Of a stretch of 64,000 nt of DNA, positions 41,792 through 50,964 are shown one piece after another (the stretch's first letter is position 1; the number at the start of each line of letters is the position of its first letter). The DNA lies in contig NZ_JAUEQY010000026.1 in assembly GCF_030406325.1 (NCBI RefSeq), positions 62,001 to 126,000 of the forward strand, given 5' to 3'. The DNA comes from Actinomadura sp. DC4. GTDB lineage: Bacteria; Actinomycetota; Actinomycetes; Streptosporangiales; Streptosporangiaceae. The position numbers were made by a program, and so were the translations under genes. The notes under the pieces are model-generated. The model was given only the letters and a program-made list of their open reading frames with translations. It was not told the DNA's origin and searched no databases.

Positions 41792-42637
41792 TCAGCCGAT
41801 GGTCACCACGGCGTGCATGCCGCCGAAGGCGTGCGGCAGACCCGACGTGGTGTCCGGGATGTAGTCGAGCACCGCGTATGTGCCGTTCGGCAGCGTGTTG
41901 TCGACCACGGCGGCCCGGCCCGGCGTCTGAGTGCCGAAGTTCAGCACCGAGCCGCCGGTCACCGTCGGGTTCGTGCCGCCGGCGAACCAGGCGGTGAGGT
42001 CCGCGTCGGTCGTACCGGGCTGGACCTGTACGAGCTGCGCGAAGTGCAGCTCACCCGAGTTGTTGGAGATCCGCAGCGGACCGCGGTGCAGCTTGCCGCC
42101 GGGGCCGCTCACCACGAACTGATCGGGCTCCGTCATCGAGACCGACTGGTTGGCCGCCGGCAGCGTGGCGTGCGTCGTGCCGACCACCCGGAACGGCTGG
42201 GCCGTCGCCGCCGGGTTGTTGACCTGTGCCGCGTAGTAGGAGCCACCCGGCAGAACCGTCTTGTACGACACCTGCCCGACGGCGCTGAGACCGCCGTAGA
42301 AGGTGGTGTTGTCCACGAACCACCGCATCGCCGCCGCGGCCGTGGCGGCGTCGGCCTGCCAGTTGCCGGCCTCGGTGATCTTGACGTCCATCTGCGCGAG
42401 CGTCGCACCGTTCCGAAGCTGGAAGGTCTCGGGGTCGGCGGCGGTGTACGCGCTCGCGATATTGACATTGACGAGCCCGGCGCGCAGCGTCGAACCCTGT
42501 TGAATCGCCACCTGCCCGGCGGAATCCTGGCTGACGCGCAGGGTGCCATCGGCCGATGCCGACGCGGGGGCCGCCGTAAAACCGAGCGTGGCGACGGTCA
42601 CCATCGCCGCCAGAGCGCTCACGATCGTGGATCTCAC
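41792..42637 (-). CDS. Secreted protein of unknown function
   Basis: GTG at 42637 is chosen for its AGAGGAG 5 nt upstream; an ATG at 42658 with GAGG is the alternative. The signal peptide is RSTIVSALAAMVTVATLGF to ASASADG. The 281-residue product is beta-rich with Gly/Ser/Thr turns (PGGSYYAAQVNNP, VLPGGS, LPNGTYAVLDYIPD, AFGGMHAVVTIG) and no Cys in the mature part. No catalytic pattern is seen. Repeated PGG/PNGTY turns suggest tandem beta-sandwich units. It is exported and probably binds something outside the cell. Confidence 0.75.
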   Translation of the reverse strand: MRSTIVSALAAMVTVATLGFTAAPASASADGTLRVSQDSAGQVAIQQGSTLRAGLVNVNIASAYTAADPETFQLRNGATLAQMDVKITEAGNWQADAATAAAAMRWFVDNTTFYGGLSAVGQVSYKTVLPGGSYYAAQVNNPAATAQPFRVVGTTHATLPAANQSVSMTEPDQFVVSGPGGKLHRGPLRISNNSGELHFAQLVQVQPGTTDADLTAWFAGGTNPTVTGGSVLNFGTQTPGRAAVVDNTLPNGTYAVLDYIPDTTSGLPHAFGGMHAVVTIG

Positions 42638-42818
42638 AAAGGCTCCTCTCGAGGCCATTTCTTGACCTCGCCGAAGATGTCCAGGCGCCGTTGGGCCGCC
42701 ATCGCCTGAATCATGGTGCACACAGGCGTGCCTCCGGTTGTGGATCAAGAAAATCGCCGACGGCGCCTGGCCTCCTGGACGCTCCGCCGCCCGGCGCGGC
42801 GCCGCCGTACCGCCCGCG

Positions 42819-43268
42819 TCAGGACATCGGCTCGACCCATTGGGAGCGCCAGGCGGGCGCGTCGAACGGGTCCGCGAAGTACTGCGTCTCGTGGACGACC
42901 TTCCCGTCGCGGAACTCCATGATGCTGGTGGTGAAAGCCGGTTTCCCGTCGTAGTCGATGACATATTCGGTAATCCACAGGTCCCCACCGCCGAGAATCC
43001 TCCGAATGGTGAACCGCAGCCTGGCGGGATGGTTCGAACGCAGCGCCTGCAGGTTGCCGCGGCCACGGATACGCTCGCCCGACTGGGGATAATCGACCAA
43101 CACGTCGTCGTGATAGATCTCGTGCTCGACGTCCTGATCCCCTGAGGCGGACGCCGCCCAGTGACGGTCCAGCGCAGCCCGGATCTCCTGGTCTCCCACC
43201 ACGTCATCTCCGATCGCCCGGCCGTCGGGCGAACCGCCGCCCCTGCTGATCACCTTAACCATCGCCAT
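42819..43268 (-). CDS. SnoaL/NTF2-like protein
   Basis: A 149-residue protein (MAMVKVISRGG; ATG at 43268 or 43262). An N-terminal extension is followed by a SnoaL-like fold: IRAALDRHWAASASGDQDVEHEIYHDDVLVDYPQSGERIRG, LGGGDLWITEYVIDYDGKPAF and IMEFRDGKVVHETQYFADPF. The DYPQSGERIRGR part is typical of steroid-isomerase-like NTF2 proteins. Longer starts would run into the divergent small gene. Substrate unknown. Confidence 0.8.
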   Translation of the reverse strand: MAMVKVISRGGGSPDGRAIGDDVVGDQEIRAALDRHWAASASGDQDVEHEIYHDDVLVDYPQSGERIRGRGNLQALRSNHPARLRFTIRRILGGGDLWITEYVIDYDGKPAFTTSIMEFRDGKVVHETQYFADPFDAPAWRSQWVEPMS

Positions 43269-43307
43269 AGGATCAGAGATCTCCGTGCCAGTACCGGGAA
43301 CCGTGTC

Positions 43308-43565
43308 ATGACCAGTGGGACCAAGTACCTTCTCACCAGCGACGACACCGGGGATGTCCGGGCACACGTCCAGGAGGCCGTCGGTCTGCTCAGCTCTGAT
43401 GGAGACGGCGAACGGCGGGTCCGCCTGCTGGGATGCGCCCTTCAGGCCGGACTGCTGACCTGCCTCGACCACATCGGCGGCACGAGAGCACGGGCAGGCA
43501 ACGCCGACCTCACGCTTCTCGCTCCCTCCGGAGCGGAGATCGGCGGCTACTTCGTCGCCGATTGA
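43308..43565 (+). CDS. Small hypothetical protein next to barstar
   Basis: An 85-residue protein (MTSGTKYLLTSDDTGD) with a helical middle (VRLLGCALQAGLLTCLDHIGG) and an acidic character. No signal or membrane segment. It ends 55 bp before the barstar gene on the same strand. Family not recognised; it may be a component of the same immunity-type pair. Confidence 0.6.
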   Translation: MTSGTKYLLTSDDTGDVRAHVQEAVGLLSSDGDGERRVRLLGCALQAGLLTCLDHIGGTRARAGNADLTLLAPSGAEIGGYFVAD

Positions 43566-43620
43566 GGGTAGAAGAGGCCTCGGTGCGCGGGTCAGGCCTG
43601 GTCGATCTGACCGTACGCCT

Positions 43621-43947
43621 GTGGTGCGACGATCTGCTCCCCTCTGCACCACCACGCCTCCCCGTCGCGGCCCCGATGATCCGCCCGGCGCCGAATACGA
43701 GCTCGACGGGCGCGACGTGGTGGACGAGGACAGCTTCTACTGCGCCCTCGGTGAGGCCGTGAACGGTCCGGGCGGCTGTTTCGGCTGGAACCTCGACGCA
43801 CTCGCCGACTGCCTACGTGGCGGCTGGGGGGCGAGACCCCCGTTCACCCTGTACTGGCGTCAGCCTCACAATGCCCGGCCGGCCCTCGCCTCCGTCAGCG
43901 CCCCGCTTCTGGAGGTTCTCCGCGAAGGCGGCGTGAGCGTGCGCTGA
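43621..43947 (+). CDS. Barstar-family protein
   Basis: A 108-residue protein from a GTG start (position uncertain; no good ribosome site). YELDGRDVVDEDSFYCALGE followed by CFGWNLDALADCLRGGW is the barstar pattern: inhibitory helix and loop that plug the active site of barnase-type RNases. ALASVSAPLLEVLREGG is the last helix. No RNase or polymorphic-toxin gene lies within the window, so it is an orphan inhibitor or protects against a foreign RNase. The first 20 residues are low-complexity. Confidence 0.75.
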   Translation: MVRRSAPLCTTTPPRRGPDDPPGAEYELDGRDVVDEDSFYCALGEAVNGPGGCFGWNLDALADCLRGGWGARPPFTLYWRQPHNARPALASVSAPLLEVLREGGVSVR

Positions 43948-43987
43948 GGTCCACCACCGGAAACAGACCCCCGGCGTACCGCACGGG

Positions 43988-44003
43988 TCAACCGATCGGT
44001 TGA
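43988..44003. promoter_or_regulatory. Perfect 16-bp palindrome upstream of an ABC transporter operon
   Basis: TCAACCGATCGGTTGA is its own reverse complement, 105 bp before the ABC ATPase start and 40 bp after the barstar stop. It resembles a TetR- or MerR-type operator. No such regulator gene is adjacent, so the binder must act in trans, or the element is a hairpin. Confidence 0.55.
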
Positions 44004-44108
44004 TCGGCTCGGCCGTACGGCCCAGCCGGGGTCTCAGTCCGCGGGCCGCGGGATTTCGCCGGGCGGTCGATACCGCGTACGGGCGGGTTTCGGAAGGCTC
44101 AGTGGTAC

Positions 44109-45053
44109 ATGACCGCGACGGACGGGAACCCCATGCCGGCAATGATCGAGGTGCAGAACCTGCACAAACGCTACGGAGAGACCGTGGCGGTGGACGATGT
44201 CTCCTTCACCGTCCAGGAGGGGGAGATCTTCGGGATCCTCGGCCCCAACGGCGCGGGCAAGACCACGACGGTGGAGTGCGTCGAGGGGCTGCGAAGGCCC
44301 GACCGGGGTGAGATCAGTGTGCTCGGGCTCGACCCGCAGCGGGACCACGCCGCGCTGACGCAGAGCCTCGGTGTGCAGCTCCAGGACGGCGAGCTGCCCG
44401 ACCGGCTGAAGGTCGGTGAGGCGCTCGAGCTCTACAGCTCCTTCTACGAGGCACCGGCGGACTGGCGCGGGCTGATGGAACAGCTCGGGCTCGGAGGCAA
44501 GCGCTCGACCAGGTACGGGAAGCTGTCCGGCGGCCAGAAACAGCGGCTCTCGATCGCGCTGGCGCTGGTCGGGAACCCGCGGGTGGCGGTGCTCGACGAG
44601 CTGACCACCGGCCTGGACCCGCAGGCCAGGCGCGACACCTGGCAGCTGATCGAGGACGTGCGCGAACGCGGCGTCACGATCGTGCTCGTCACCCACTTCA
44701 TGGAGGAGGCCGAGCGGCTGTGTGACCGGATCGCGCTGATCGACACGGGCCGTGTCGTCGTGGTGGACACCCCGGCAGGGCTGACCGAGCGTGTCCAGAC
44801 CGAACAGCGGATCCGGTTCCGGCCGTCCGTGCCGTTCGACGACACGCTGCTGACCGGCCTGCCCGACGTGACCAGCGTCGTCCACCGGGGCGAGGTCGTG
44901 GTGGTCACGGGCAACGACAACGCGCTGAACGCCGTCACCTCCGTGCTGGCGCGCAACAACGTCGTGGCGCAGCAGCTCCGCGTCGAGCAGGCGAGCCTGG
45001 AGGACGCCTTCGTCGCGTTGACCGGCCGGCACACCGAGCAGAGCCAGAACTGA
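44109..45053 (+). CDS. ABC-2 type exporter, ATP-binding subunit
   Basis: A 314-residue ATPase: Walker A LGPNGAGKTTT, Q-loop LGVQLQD, signature LSGGQKQRLSIA, Walker B VAVLDELTTGLDP (note Glu-Leu where most have Glu-Pro), switch LVTHFMEEAE. The C-terminal 80 residues are the DrrA-type regulatory extension. It is followed after 14 bp by its permease and then by a two-component pair, a layout typical of antibiotic- or lipid-exporting, envelope-stress-sensing modules. Substrate unknown. Confidence 0.93.
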   Translation: MTATDGNPMPAMIEVQNLHKRYGETVAVDDVSFTVQEGEIFGILGPNGAGKTTTVECVEGLRRPDRGEISVLGLDPQRDHAALTQSLGVQLQDGELPDRLKVGEALELYSSFYEAPADWRGLMEQLGLGGKRSTRYGKLSGGQKQRLSIALALVGNPRVAVLDELTTGLDPQARRDTWQLIEDVRERGVTIVLVTHFMEEAERLCDRIALIDTGRVVVVDTPAGLTERVQTEQRIRFRPSVPFDDTLLTGLPDVTSVVHRGEVVVVTGNDNALNAVTSVLARNNVVAQQLRVEQASLEDAFVALTGRHTEQSQN

Positions 45054-45067
45054 AAGTGGGAGTCATC

Positions 45068-45847
45068 ATGTCCGTCACCACCGCAGCACCGCCGGCCGCA
45101 GCGTCGCGGTCCGGGCTCGGGCGGCTCACCGTCACCGAGCTGAAACTGTTCGTCCGCGAACGGGTCGGGCCCATCTGGGGCGTCGGTTTCCCGATGCTGC
45201 TGCTGATCATCTTCGGCAGCATCCACTCCTTCAAGGAGCCGCAGAAGGACTTCGGCGGCGCCACGACGCTCGACATCTACGTGCCCGTCCTCATCGCGTT
45301 CACGATCGCGATCCTCGCGCTCAGCGCGCTGCCGATGGTGCTGGCCGGCTACCGGGAGAAGGGCATCCTGCGCCGGCTCCAGACGACGCCGATGGGCCCG
45401 GTCCGGCTGCTCACCGCCCAGCTCGCGGTCAACTTCGCCGTCACCGTGGTCACGGTGGTCGCGATCCTCGTGGTGGCCAGGCTCGCGTACGGCGTGGGCC
45501 TGCCGAAGCAGCCTGTGGGGTTCGTCGTCGCCGCGCTCCTCGCCGCCGCCGCGCTCATGGCCGTCGGCCTGTTCGTCGCAGCGACGGCCGGGGGCGGGCG
45601 CACCGCCCAGGCGATCGGTACGATCCTGTTCTTCCCGATGATGTTCTTCGCCGGCCTGTGGGTGCCCATCGCCCAGATGCCCGACATTCTGCGCCACATC
45701 AGTCACGGCACCCCGCTCGGCCCGGCGGTGCAGGCGTTGCAGCGGGCGTCCGAGGGGCACTGGCCGCACCCGCAGCAGCTGCTGGTCATGGCGGCGTACG
45801 CGGTGGTGTTCGGGCTGACCAGCGCTAAGTTGTTCCGCTGGGAGTAG
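45068..45847 (+). CDS. ABC-2 type exporter, permease subunit
   Basis: A 259-residue membrane protein with six helices. ATG 45068 has GGGAG 5 nt upstream. LTVTELKLFVRERVGPIWGVGFPMLLLIIFG is the coupling helix and first membrane segment. GYREKGILRRLQTTPMGPVRLLTAQL and FFPMMFFAGLWVPIAQMPDILRHISHGTPLGPAVQAL are typical of ABC-2 permeases of the DrrB/YadH group. It partners the preceding ATPase and is followed after 21 bp by a sensor kinase. Confidence 0.92.
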   Translation: MSVTTAAPPAAASRSGLGRLTVTELKLFVRERVGPIWGVGFPMLLLIIFGSIHSFKEPQKDFGGATTLDIYVPVLIAFTIAILALSALPMVLAGYREKGILRRLQTTPMGPVRLLTAQLAVNFAVTVVTVVAILVVARLAYGVGLPKQPVGFVVAALLAAAALMAVGLFVAATAGGGRTAQAIGTILFFPMMFFAGLWVPIAQMPDILRHISHGTPLGPAVQALQRASEGHWPHPQQLLVMAAYAVVFGLTSAKLFRWE

Positions 45848-45868
45848 GTTGCGGCGGGAAGGACTCAG

Positions 45869-47140
45869 ATGAACGATCCGATGCCGCGCACCAGACGGGA
45901 TCCGTTCGGCGGGCGGCTGCTTCCGATCGTGTCCGTCGGGCCGTACGTCCTGCTGGCGGTCCTGACCGTCATCACGGTGCCGATCAGGCGGTCCAGCGGT
46001 GATCCCTACGTCGTCGACCTCGCGCTGTGCGCGCTGACGGCGGCATGGATGCTGTGGATGTTCACGCTGCATCCGGCCTGGCACGACCGGCCGCGGGTCA
46101 TGGCGCTGTTCGTGACCGTACTGATCGTGCTCATGGCGGTCCTGGTGAGCAGGGATCCCTGGTTCGGGCTCTTCACGCCCGCCGGCTACATCTACTCCTT
46201 CCGGCTCCTGTCGTGGCCTTCGGAGCTGGCCGCCATCAGCGGGGTGTCGATCGTGGCGGGCACCGCACAGGCGACCGACGTCCCCAAGACGAACGTCTAC
46301 GGCGTCCTCGCCTACCTCGCGATCGTCGCCGTGAACGTCGTTCCCTTCTGCGGTGTCGCCTGGCTCGGCCGCAAGGGCCAGGAGCACGACGATCTCCGTG
46401 AGCAGGCCCTCGCGGAGGTGAGCGAGGCGAACCGCAGGCTCGAGGCGAGCATGGCCGAGAACGCCGGTCTGCAGCAGCAGCTGCTGACCCAGGCGAGGGA
46501 GGCCGGGGTCTCCGACGAGCGGCAGCGGATGGCCCGCGAGATCCACGACACGCTGGCGCAGGGGCTCACCGGGATCGTCACCCAGTTGCAGGCGGCCGAG
46601 CAGTCCGCCGACGATCAGGCGCTGTGGCACCGGCACGTCCAGGCGGCGACCCGGCTGGCCAGGGAGAGCCTGTCGGAGGCCCGGCGTTCGGTCCACGCGC
46701 TGCGGCCCGAGGCGCTGGAGACCGTACGGCTGGGCGAGGCGCTGGCCGGCGTCGCCGAACGCTGGTCGGCGCTGCACGGCACCGGGGTCCAGGTCATCAC
46801 GACCGGTACGGCACGGCCGATGCCGCCGGCGGTGGACGTCGCGCTGCTCCGTACGGCCCAGGAGGCACTCGCGAACGTCGCCAAGCACGCGCGGGCCACC
46901 AAGGTCGGGCTGACACTGTCTTATATGGAGAACGAGGTCGCGTTGGACGTACGTGACGACGGCAGGGGCTTCGAACCGGCCCGGCTCGGCGAACACCCGG
47001 ACGCGCGGGACGGCGGGTTCGGCCTGGTCGCGATGCGGCAGCGCGTCGAGAGCCTGTCCGGGACACTCCAGGTCGAATCCGAACCCGGCGCCGGTACGGC
47101 CATCTCGGCCTGCATCCCGGCCGCGGGAGCCGGCGCATGA
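45869..47140 (+). CDS. NarL-type sensor histidine kinase
   Basis: A 423-residue kinase. Five or so membrane helices (residues about 18-165) without a large outer loop are followed by a coiled-coil (HDDLREQALAEVSEANRRLEASMAENAGLQQQLL). Then come the HisKA_3 box with His in MAREIHDTLAQGLTG, N-box RTAQEALANVAKHA and G-box DDGRGFEP...GFGLVAMRQRVESLSG. It lies directly behind the ABC exporter genes and overlaps its response regulator (ATGA), so the four genes form one operon in which the kinase probably senses the exported drug or a membrane lesion. Confidence 0.93.
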   Translation: MNDPMPRTRRDPFGGRLLPIVSVGPYVLLAVLTVITVPIRRSSGDPYVVDLALCALTAAWMLWMFTLHPAWHDRPRVMALFVTVLIVLMAVLVSRDPWFGLFTPAGYIYSFRLLSWPSELAAISGVSIVAGTAQATDVPKTNVYGVLAYLAIVAVNVVPFCGVAWLGRKGQEHDDLREQALAEVSEANRRLEASMAENAGLQQQLLTQAREAGVSDERQRMAREIHDTLAQGLTGIVTQLQAAEQSADDQALWHRHVQAATRLARESLSEARRSVHALRPEALETVRLGEALAGVAERWSALHGTGVQVITTGTARPMPPAVDVALLRTAQEALANVAKHARATKVGLTLSYMENEVALDVRDDGRGFEPARLGEHPDARDGGFGLVAMRQRVESLSGTLQVESEPGAGTAISACIPAAGAGA

Positions 47141-47790
47141 CCGGCACCCCGATCAGGCTGCTGATCGCGGACGACCACCCCGTGGTCAGGGACGGCCTGA
47201 GCGGCATGTTCGCCCGCGACCCGGGCTTCGAGGTACTCGGCGAGGCCGGCGACGGCGCCGAGGCGATCCGCCTCGCCCGGGCGCTACGGCCGGACGTGAT
47301 CCTCATGGACCTGCGGATGCCGGGCATGGACGGCCTGACCGCGATCACCGAACTGACCCGGCAGAGCATCACCGCGCGCGTACTCGTGCTGACCACGTAC
47401 GACACCGACAGCTACGTCCTGCCGGCGATCGAGGCGGGCGCCACCGGCTACCTGCTGAAGGACGCCCCGCGAGACGAACTGCTGCGTGCGGTACGCGCGG
47501 CGGCCCTGGGCCAGGCCGTGCTCTCGCCGTCGGTGGCGACCCGGCTGATGACCCGCGTCCGCGAACCGGAGACCAAGCCGCTGAGCCGGCGGGAGCTCGA
47601 GGTGTTGTCGCTGGTCGCGGCCGGAACGACGAACCGGGACGCGGCGGCCAGGCTGCTCATCGGCGAGGCCACGGTCAAGACCCACCTGCTGAACATCTAC
47701 GTGAAGCTGGGCGTCAGCGACCGCGCCGCGGCGGTCGCCGAGGCGTACAACCGCGGCCTGCTCACCCCGCCCGAACCGGAAGATCCCTGA
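47137..47790 (+). CDS. NarL/LuxR-type response regulator
   Basis: A 217-residue regulator with receiver motifs IADDHPVVRDGL, VILMDLRMP (phospho-Asp), LTTYDTD and LLKDAP, then a LuxR helix-turn-helix (LSRRELEVLSLVAAGTTNRDAAARLLI, TVKTHLLNIYVKLG). It is paired with the kinase just upstream and probably activates the ABC operon. The SARP gene begins 46 bp downstream on the same strand. Confidence 0.94.
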   Translation: MTGTPIRLLIADDHPVVRDGLSGMFARDPGFEVLGEAGDGAEAIRLARALRPDVILMDLRMPGMDGLTAITELTRQSITARVLVLTTYDTDSYVLPAIEAGATGYLLKDAPRDELLRAVRAAALGQAVLSPSVATRLMTRVREPETKPLSRRELEVLSLVAAGTTNRDAAARLLIGEATVKTHLLNIYVKLGVSDRAAAVAEAYNRGLLTPPEPEDP

Positions 47791-47835
47791 CGCCGGCTCG
47801 CTGAAAGGCCGGTCGCCCCTGGCAAAATCGGCCGG

Positions 47836-50800
47836 GTGCAGATCGGGATGCTTGGGTCATTCGAGGTACGCACCGACGACGGCGCCCTTGCCGACGTACC
47901 GGGCGCGCGGCTTCGTGGATTGCTGGTCGCCCTCGCGCTCCGGCCAGGGCACGTGGTCCCGAAGGCGACGCTCGTCGACTGGATCTGGGGTGAGCATCCG
48001 CCGGCCGACGCGACGAACGCCCTCCACCGCCTGGTCTCCCGTCTGCGGAAGGCGCTGCCGGACCGGTCGGTCGAGGGGCGGACGAACGGCTACCGGTTGA
48101 CGGTCGAGCCCGACGCCGTCGACGCGGTGCGGTTCGAGCGTCTCGTCGGCCAGGCCCGCGACGACGATGATCCACGACGCGTACGGCTGCTGCGCGAGGC
48201 CCTCGCGCTGTGGCGCGGCGCGGCCATGCAGGACGTCGGCCTGCCCGACAGCGCGGCGTTCGACGCGGCGGTCACCCGGCTCGAAGGGCTGCGCCTGACC
48301 GCCATGGAGGACCGGTACGACGCGGAGGTCGGCCTCGGCCACGGCGGCGAGCTGGTCACCGAACTGACCGACCTGGTGGCCGCGCACCCGGTGCGCGAAC
48401 GGCTCGTCGCCGCCCTGATGCGTGCCCTCGTCGCGATCGGCCGCGACACCGACGCACTGCTCGTCTACCAGCGTATGAGAGAGGCCCTGGCCGACGCGCT
48501 GGGCGTCGACCCCTCGCCGGAGCTGGCCGCACTGCACGTCGCTCTGCTGCGGGGCGAGCTCGGAGGCCGCGAGGAGAACCAGAGGACCAACCTGCGCGCC
48601 GAGCTGACCAGCTTCGTCGGCAAGGACGCCGACGTCGCCGCGGTCCGCGAGCTCGTCGCCGGGCACCGGCTCACCACCCTGGTCGGGACGGGCGGCTCGG
48701 GCAAGACCAGGCTGGCCACCGAGACCGCGCGTACGCTGCTCGGCGACCTCCCGTACGGAGTCTGGCTGGTCGAGCTCGCGGCCATCGGCGCAGGCGGTGA
48801 CGTGGCGCAGGCGGCGCTCGCCGGGCTCGGCCTCCGGGACACTCTGCTCGGCGGGGCGCCGAGCGCGGAGCTCACGGACCGGCTCATCGCCGCGGTCCGC
48901 GAGCGGGAGGCGCTGCTGATCCTGGACAACTGCGAGCACGTGATCGAGTCCGCGGCGGCGTTCGCCCACCGGGTGCTCGGGGAGTGCCGGCGGCTGCGGA
49001 TCCTGGCGACGAGCAGGGAACCGCTCGGTATCACCGGTGAGGCGCTGTGGCTGGTCGAGCCGCTGGCCCTGCCGGAGGGGGACGCCGGCCCCGAGGAGAT
49101 CGAGTCCTCTCCGGCCGTACGGCTGCTGCGCGACCGGGCGGCCGCGGTGCGCAAGGACCTCGCGGCCGACCCCCGTACGTTGTCACGCGTCTGCCGTGCG
49201 CTCGACGGGATGCCGCTCGCGATCGAACTCGCCGCGGCCGGGTTGCGCACCATGTCCGTCGACCAGCTCGCCCACCGCCTCGACGACCGGTTCCGCCTGC
49301 TGACCAGCGGCAGCCGTACGGCACTGCCGCGGCACAAGACGCTCCGCGCGGTGGTCGACTGGAGCTGGGAGCTCCTCACCGACGCCGAACGAAGGGTCCT
49401 GCGTCGGCTGTCGGTGTTCGCGGACGGGGCGAACCTGGAGGCGGCCGAGCGGGTCTGCGCCGGCGACGGTGTCGATCGGGGTCAGGTGCTGGAGCTGCTC
49501 ACCGCGCTGGCCGAGAAGTCGCTGCTGGTCACCGAGGATGACGGTGCACCGCGCTACCGGCTGATCGGCACGATCAAGGAGTACGCCGGGCAGCGGCTCG
49601 CGGAGGCGGACGAATCAGGCCGTACACGCCAGGCGCATGTCGCCTACTTCACCGAACTCACCGCGACCGCGGAGCCGCACCTTCGCCGCGCCGAGCAGCT
49701 GGAGTGGCTCGCCGTACTCGAGGCCGAGCACGACAACATCGGCTCCGCGCTGCGGGGTGCGCTCGCGGCAGGGGAGGCGCAGGCCGCGATGCGGCTCGCG
49801 GCGGGCGCCGGCTGGTACTGGTGGCTCGCCGGGCACCGGGCCGAAGGCATCGAACTGCTCATCGCGGCCACCGAGACGCCGGGTGAGGTGACCGACGAGG
49901 TACGGGCGACGGCGTACGCGCTCGTCGTGCTGTTCGTGAGCTCCGGGCGGGGGGACGAACGCCAGGCGGCGAAGTGGATCCACGAGGCGTACCGGCTGGG
50001 CCGGCGCAGCGGGTCCCGCGCCCCGTGGCAGGCGCTGGTCACCCCGCTGGAACACCTGTTGCGGGCGCCGGATGACTTCCTGTCCGCGTGGGAACCGGCG
50101 CTGGGCGACGAGGATCCCTGGGTCCGCGCCCTGGCCCGGCTCCAGCTCGGCAAGATGCGGATCAATCTGGGCCGGGACGAGCAGGACGCGGACGCGTGCC
50201 TCGAGACGGCGCTCGCCGAGTTCCAGGCGATCGGCGAACGGTTCGGGATCTCGTTCGCGCTGACCGAGCTGGCGGACAGGATGGCGACGCGCGGCGATCT
50301 CGCCGGCGCATGCGAGCGCTACGAGCAGGCGATCGCCGTCGTCACCGAGGTCGGTGCCGTCGAGGACGTCATCCGGATGCGGTCGCGACAGGCGCAGCTC
50401 TACTGGCTGCTGGGCGACGAGGACTCCAGCGCGGCCGCCATGACCGAGGCGCAACGGTGCGCGGAACGGGTCACCTGGCCCGACGCGCTGGCCGAGCTGG
50501 CCTTCGCGAAGGCGGGACTCGCCCGTTGGAGCGGCGACACGGAGGAGGCGCACCGGCAGCTCCGCGTCGCGACGACGATGCTGGGCGACGAGGCGGAGCG
50601 CGACTACATCCGTGCGATGGCCCACGACCTGCTCGGCTACCTTGCCGACGATCTCGCCGAGGCCCGTACGCACCGTGTGGCGGCTTTCCGGGCGGCGTCG
50701 GAGGCGGGATACCCCCTCATGATCGCGCACGTGCTCGTCGGGGTCGCCGACCTGGCGCTGCGCCGCGAGGAGTACGGGCAGGCCGCGCGGCTGCTCGCGG

Positions 50801-50964
50801 CGAGCGCCGGCGTACGAGGACTGCAGGATCGCTCCCATCCGGATGCGGCCCGGATCGAGCAGGCCGTACGGCACCGCCTCGGCGACGTCGGGTTCGCCGA
50901 GGCGGTTCGGGAGGGGACGGGTACGAGCTGGTCTCAGCTGGTCACGGTCACGCTCGCTTGTTGA
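47836..50964 (+). CDS. SARP-type regulator with NB-ARC ATPase and TPR domains
   Basis: A 1042-residue regulator from GTG 47836. Residues about 1-95 are the OmpR-like winged helix (LGSFEVRTDDGAL, LVDWIWGEHPPADATNALHRLVSRLRKAL). About 95-240 is the bacterial transcriptional activation domain (REALALWRGAAMQDV). The STAND ATPase follows, with Walker A LVGTGGSGKTRLA, Walker B ALLILDNCEHV, ILATSREPLG and MPLAIELAAAG. The C-terminal ~450 residues are TPR-like helices. Such AfsR-like proteins activate antibiotic biosynthesis on an ATP-gated signal. No biosynthetic cluster lies in this window. It overlaps the convergent permease gene by 17 bp. Confidence 0.93.
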   Translation: MQIGMLGSFEVRTDDGALADVPGARLRGLLVALALRPGHVVPKATLVDWIWGEHPPADATNALHRLVSRLRKALPDRSVEGRTNGYRLTVEPDAVDAVRFERLVGQARDDDDPRRVRLLREALALWRGAAMQDVGLPDSAAFDAAVTRLEGLRLTAMEDRYDAEVGLGHGGELVTELTDLVAAHPVRERLVAALMRALVAIGRDTDALLVYQRMREALADALGVDPSPELAALHVALLRGELGGREENQRTNLRAELTSFVGKDADVAAVRELVAGHRLTTLVGTGGSGKTRLATETARTLLGDLPYGVWLVELAAIGAGGDVAQAALAGLGLRDTLLGGAPSAELTDRLIAAVREREALLILDNCEHVIESAAAFAHRVLGECRRLRILATSREPLGITGEALWLVEPLALPEGDAGPEEIESSPAVRLLRDRAAAVRKDLAADPRTLSRVCRALDGMPLAIELAAAGLRTMSVDQLAHRLDDRFRLLTSGSRTALPRHKTLRAVVDWSWELLTDAERRVLRRLSVFADGANLEAAERVCAGDGVDRGQVLELLTALAEKSLLVTEDDGAPRYRLIGTIKEYAGQRLAEADESGRTRQAHVAYFTELTATAEPHLRRAEQLEWLAVLEAEHDNIGSALRGALAAGEAQAAMRLAAGAGWYWWLAGHRAEGIELLIAATETPGEVTDEVRATAYALVVLFVSSGRGDERQAAKWIHEAYRLGRRSGSRAPWQALVTPLEHLLRAPDDFLSAWEPALGDEDPWVRALARLQLGKMRINLGRDEQDADACLETALAEFQAIGERFGISFALTELADRMATRGDLAGACERYEQAIAVVTEVGAVEDVIRMRSRQAQLYWLLGDEDSSAAAMTEAQRCAERVTWPDALAELAFAKAGLARWSGDTEEAHRQLRVATTMLGDEAERDYIRAMAHDLLGYLADDLAEARTHRVAAFRAASEAGYPLMIAHVLVGVADLALRREEYGQAARLLAASAGVRGLQDRSHPDAARIEQAVRHRLGDVGFAEAVREGTGTSWSQLVTVTLAC

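Noticed and set aside
44444-46996. 850-residue minus-strand open frame across the ABC exporter and kinase
   Set aside because: Runs through three recognisable plus-strand genes; composition is that of a GC-driven shadow frame.
47836-50964. Antibiotic biosynthesis cluster signalled by the SARP gene
   Set aside because: No PKS, NRPS, terpene or RiPP-maturation genes in the surrounding sequence; only transport and regulation genes.
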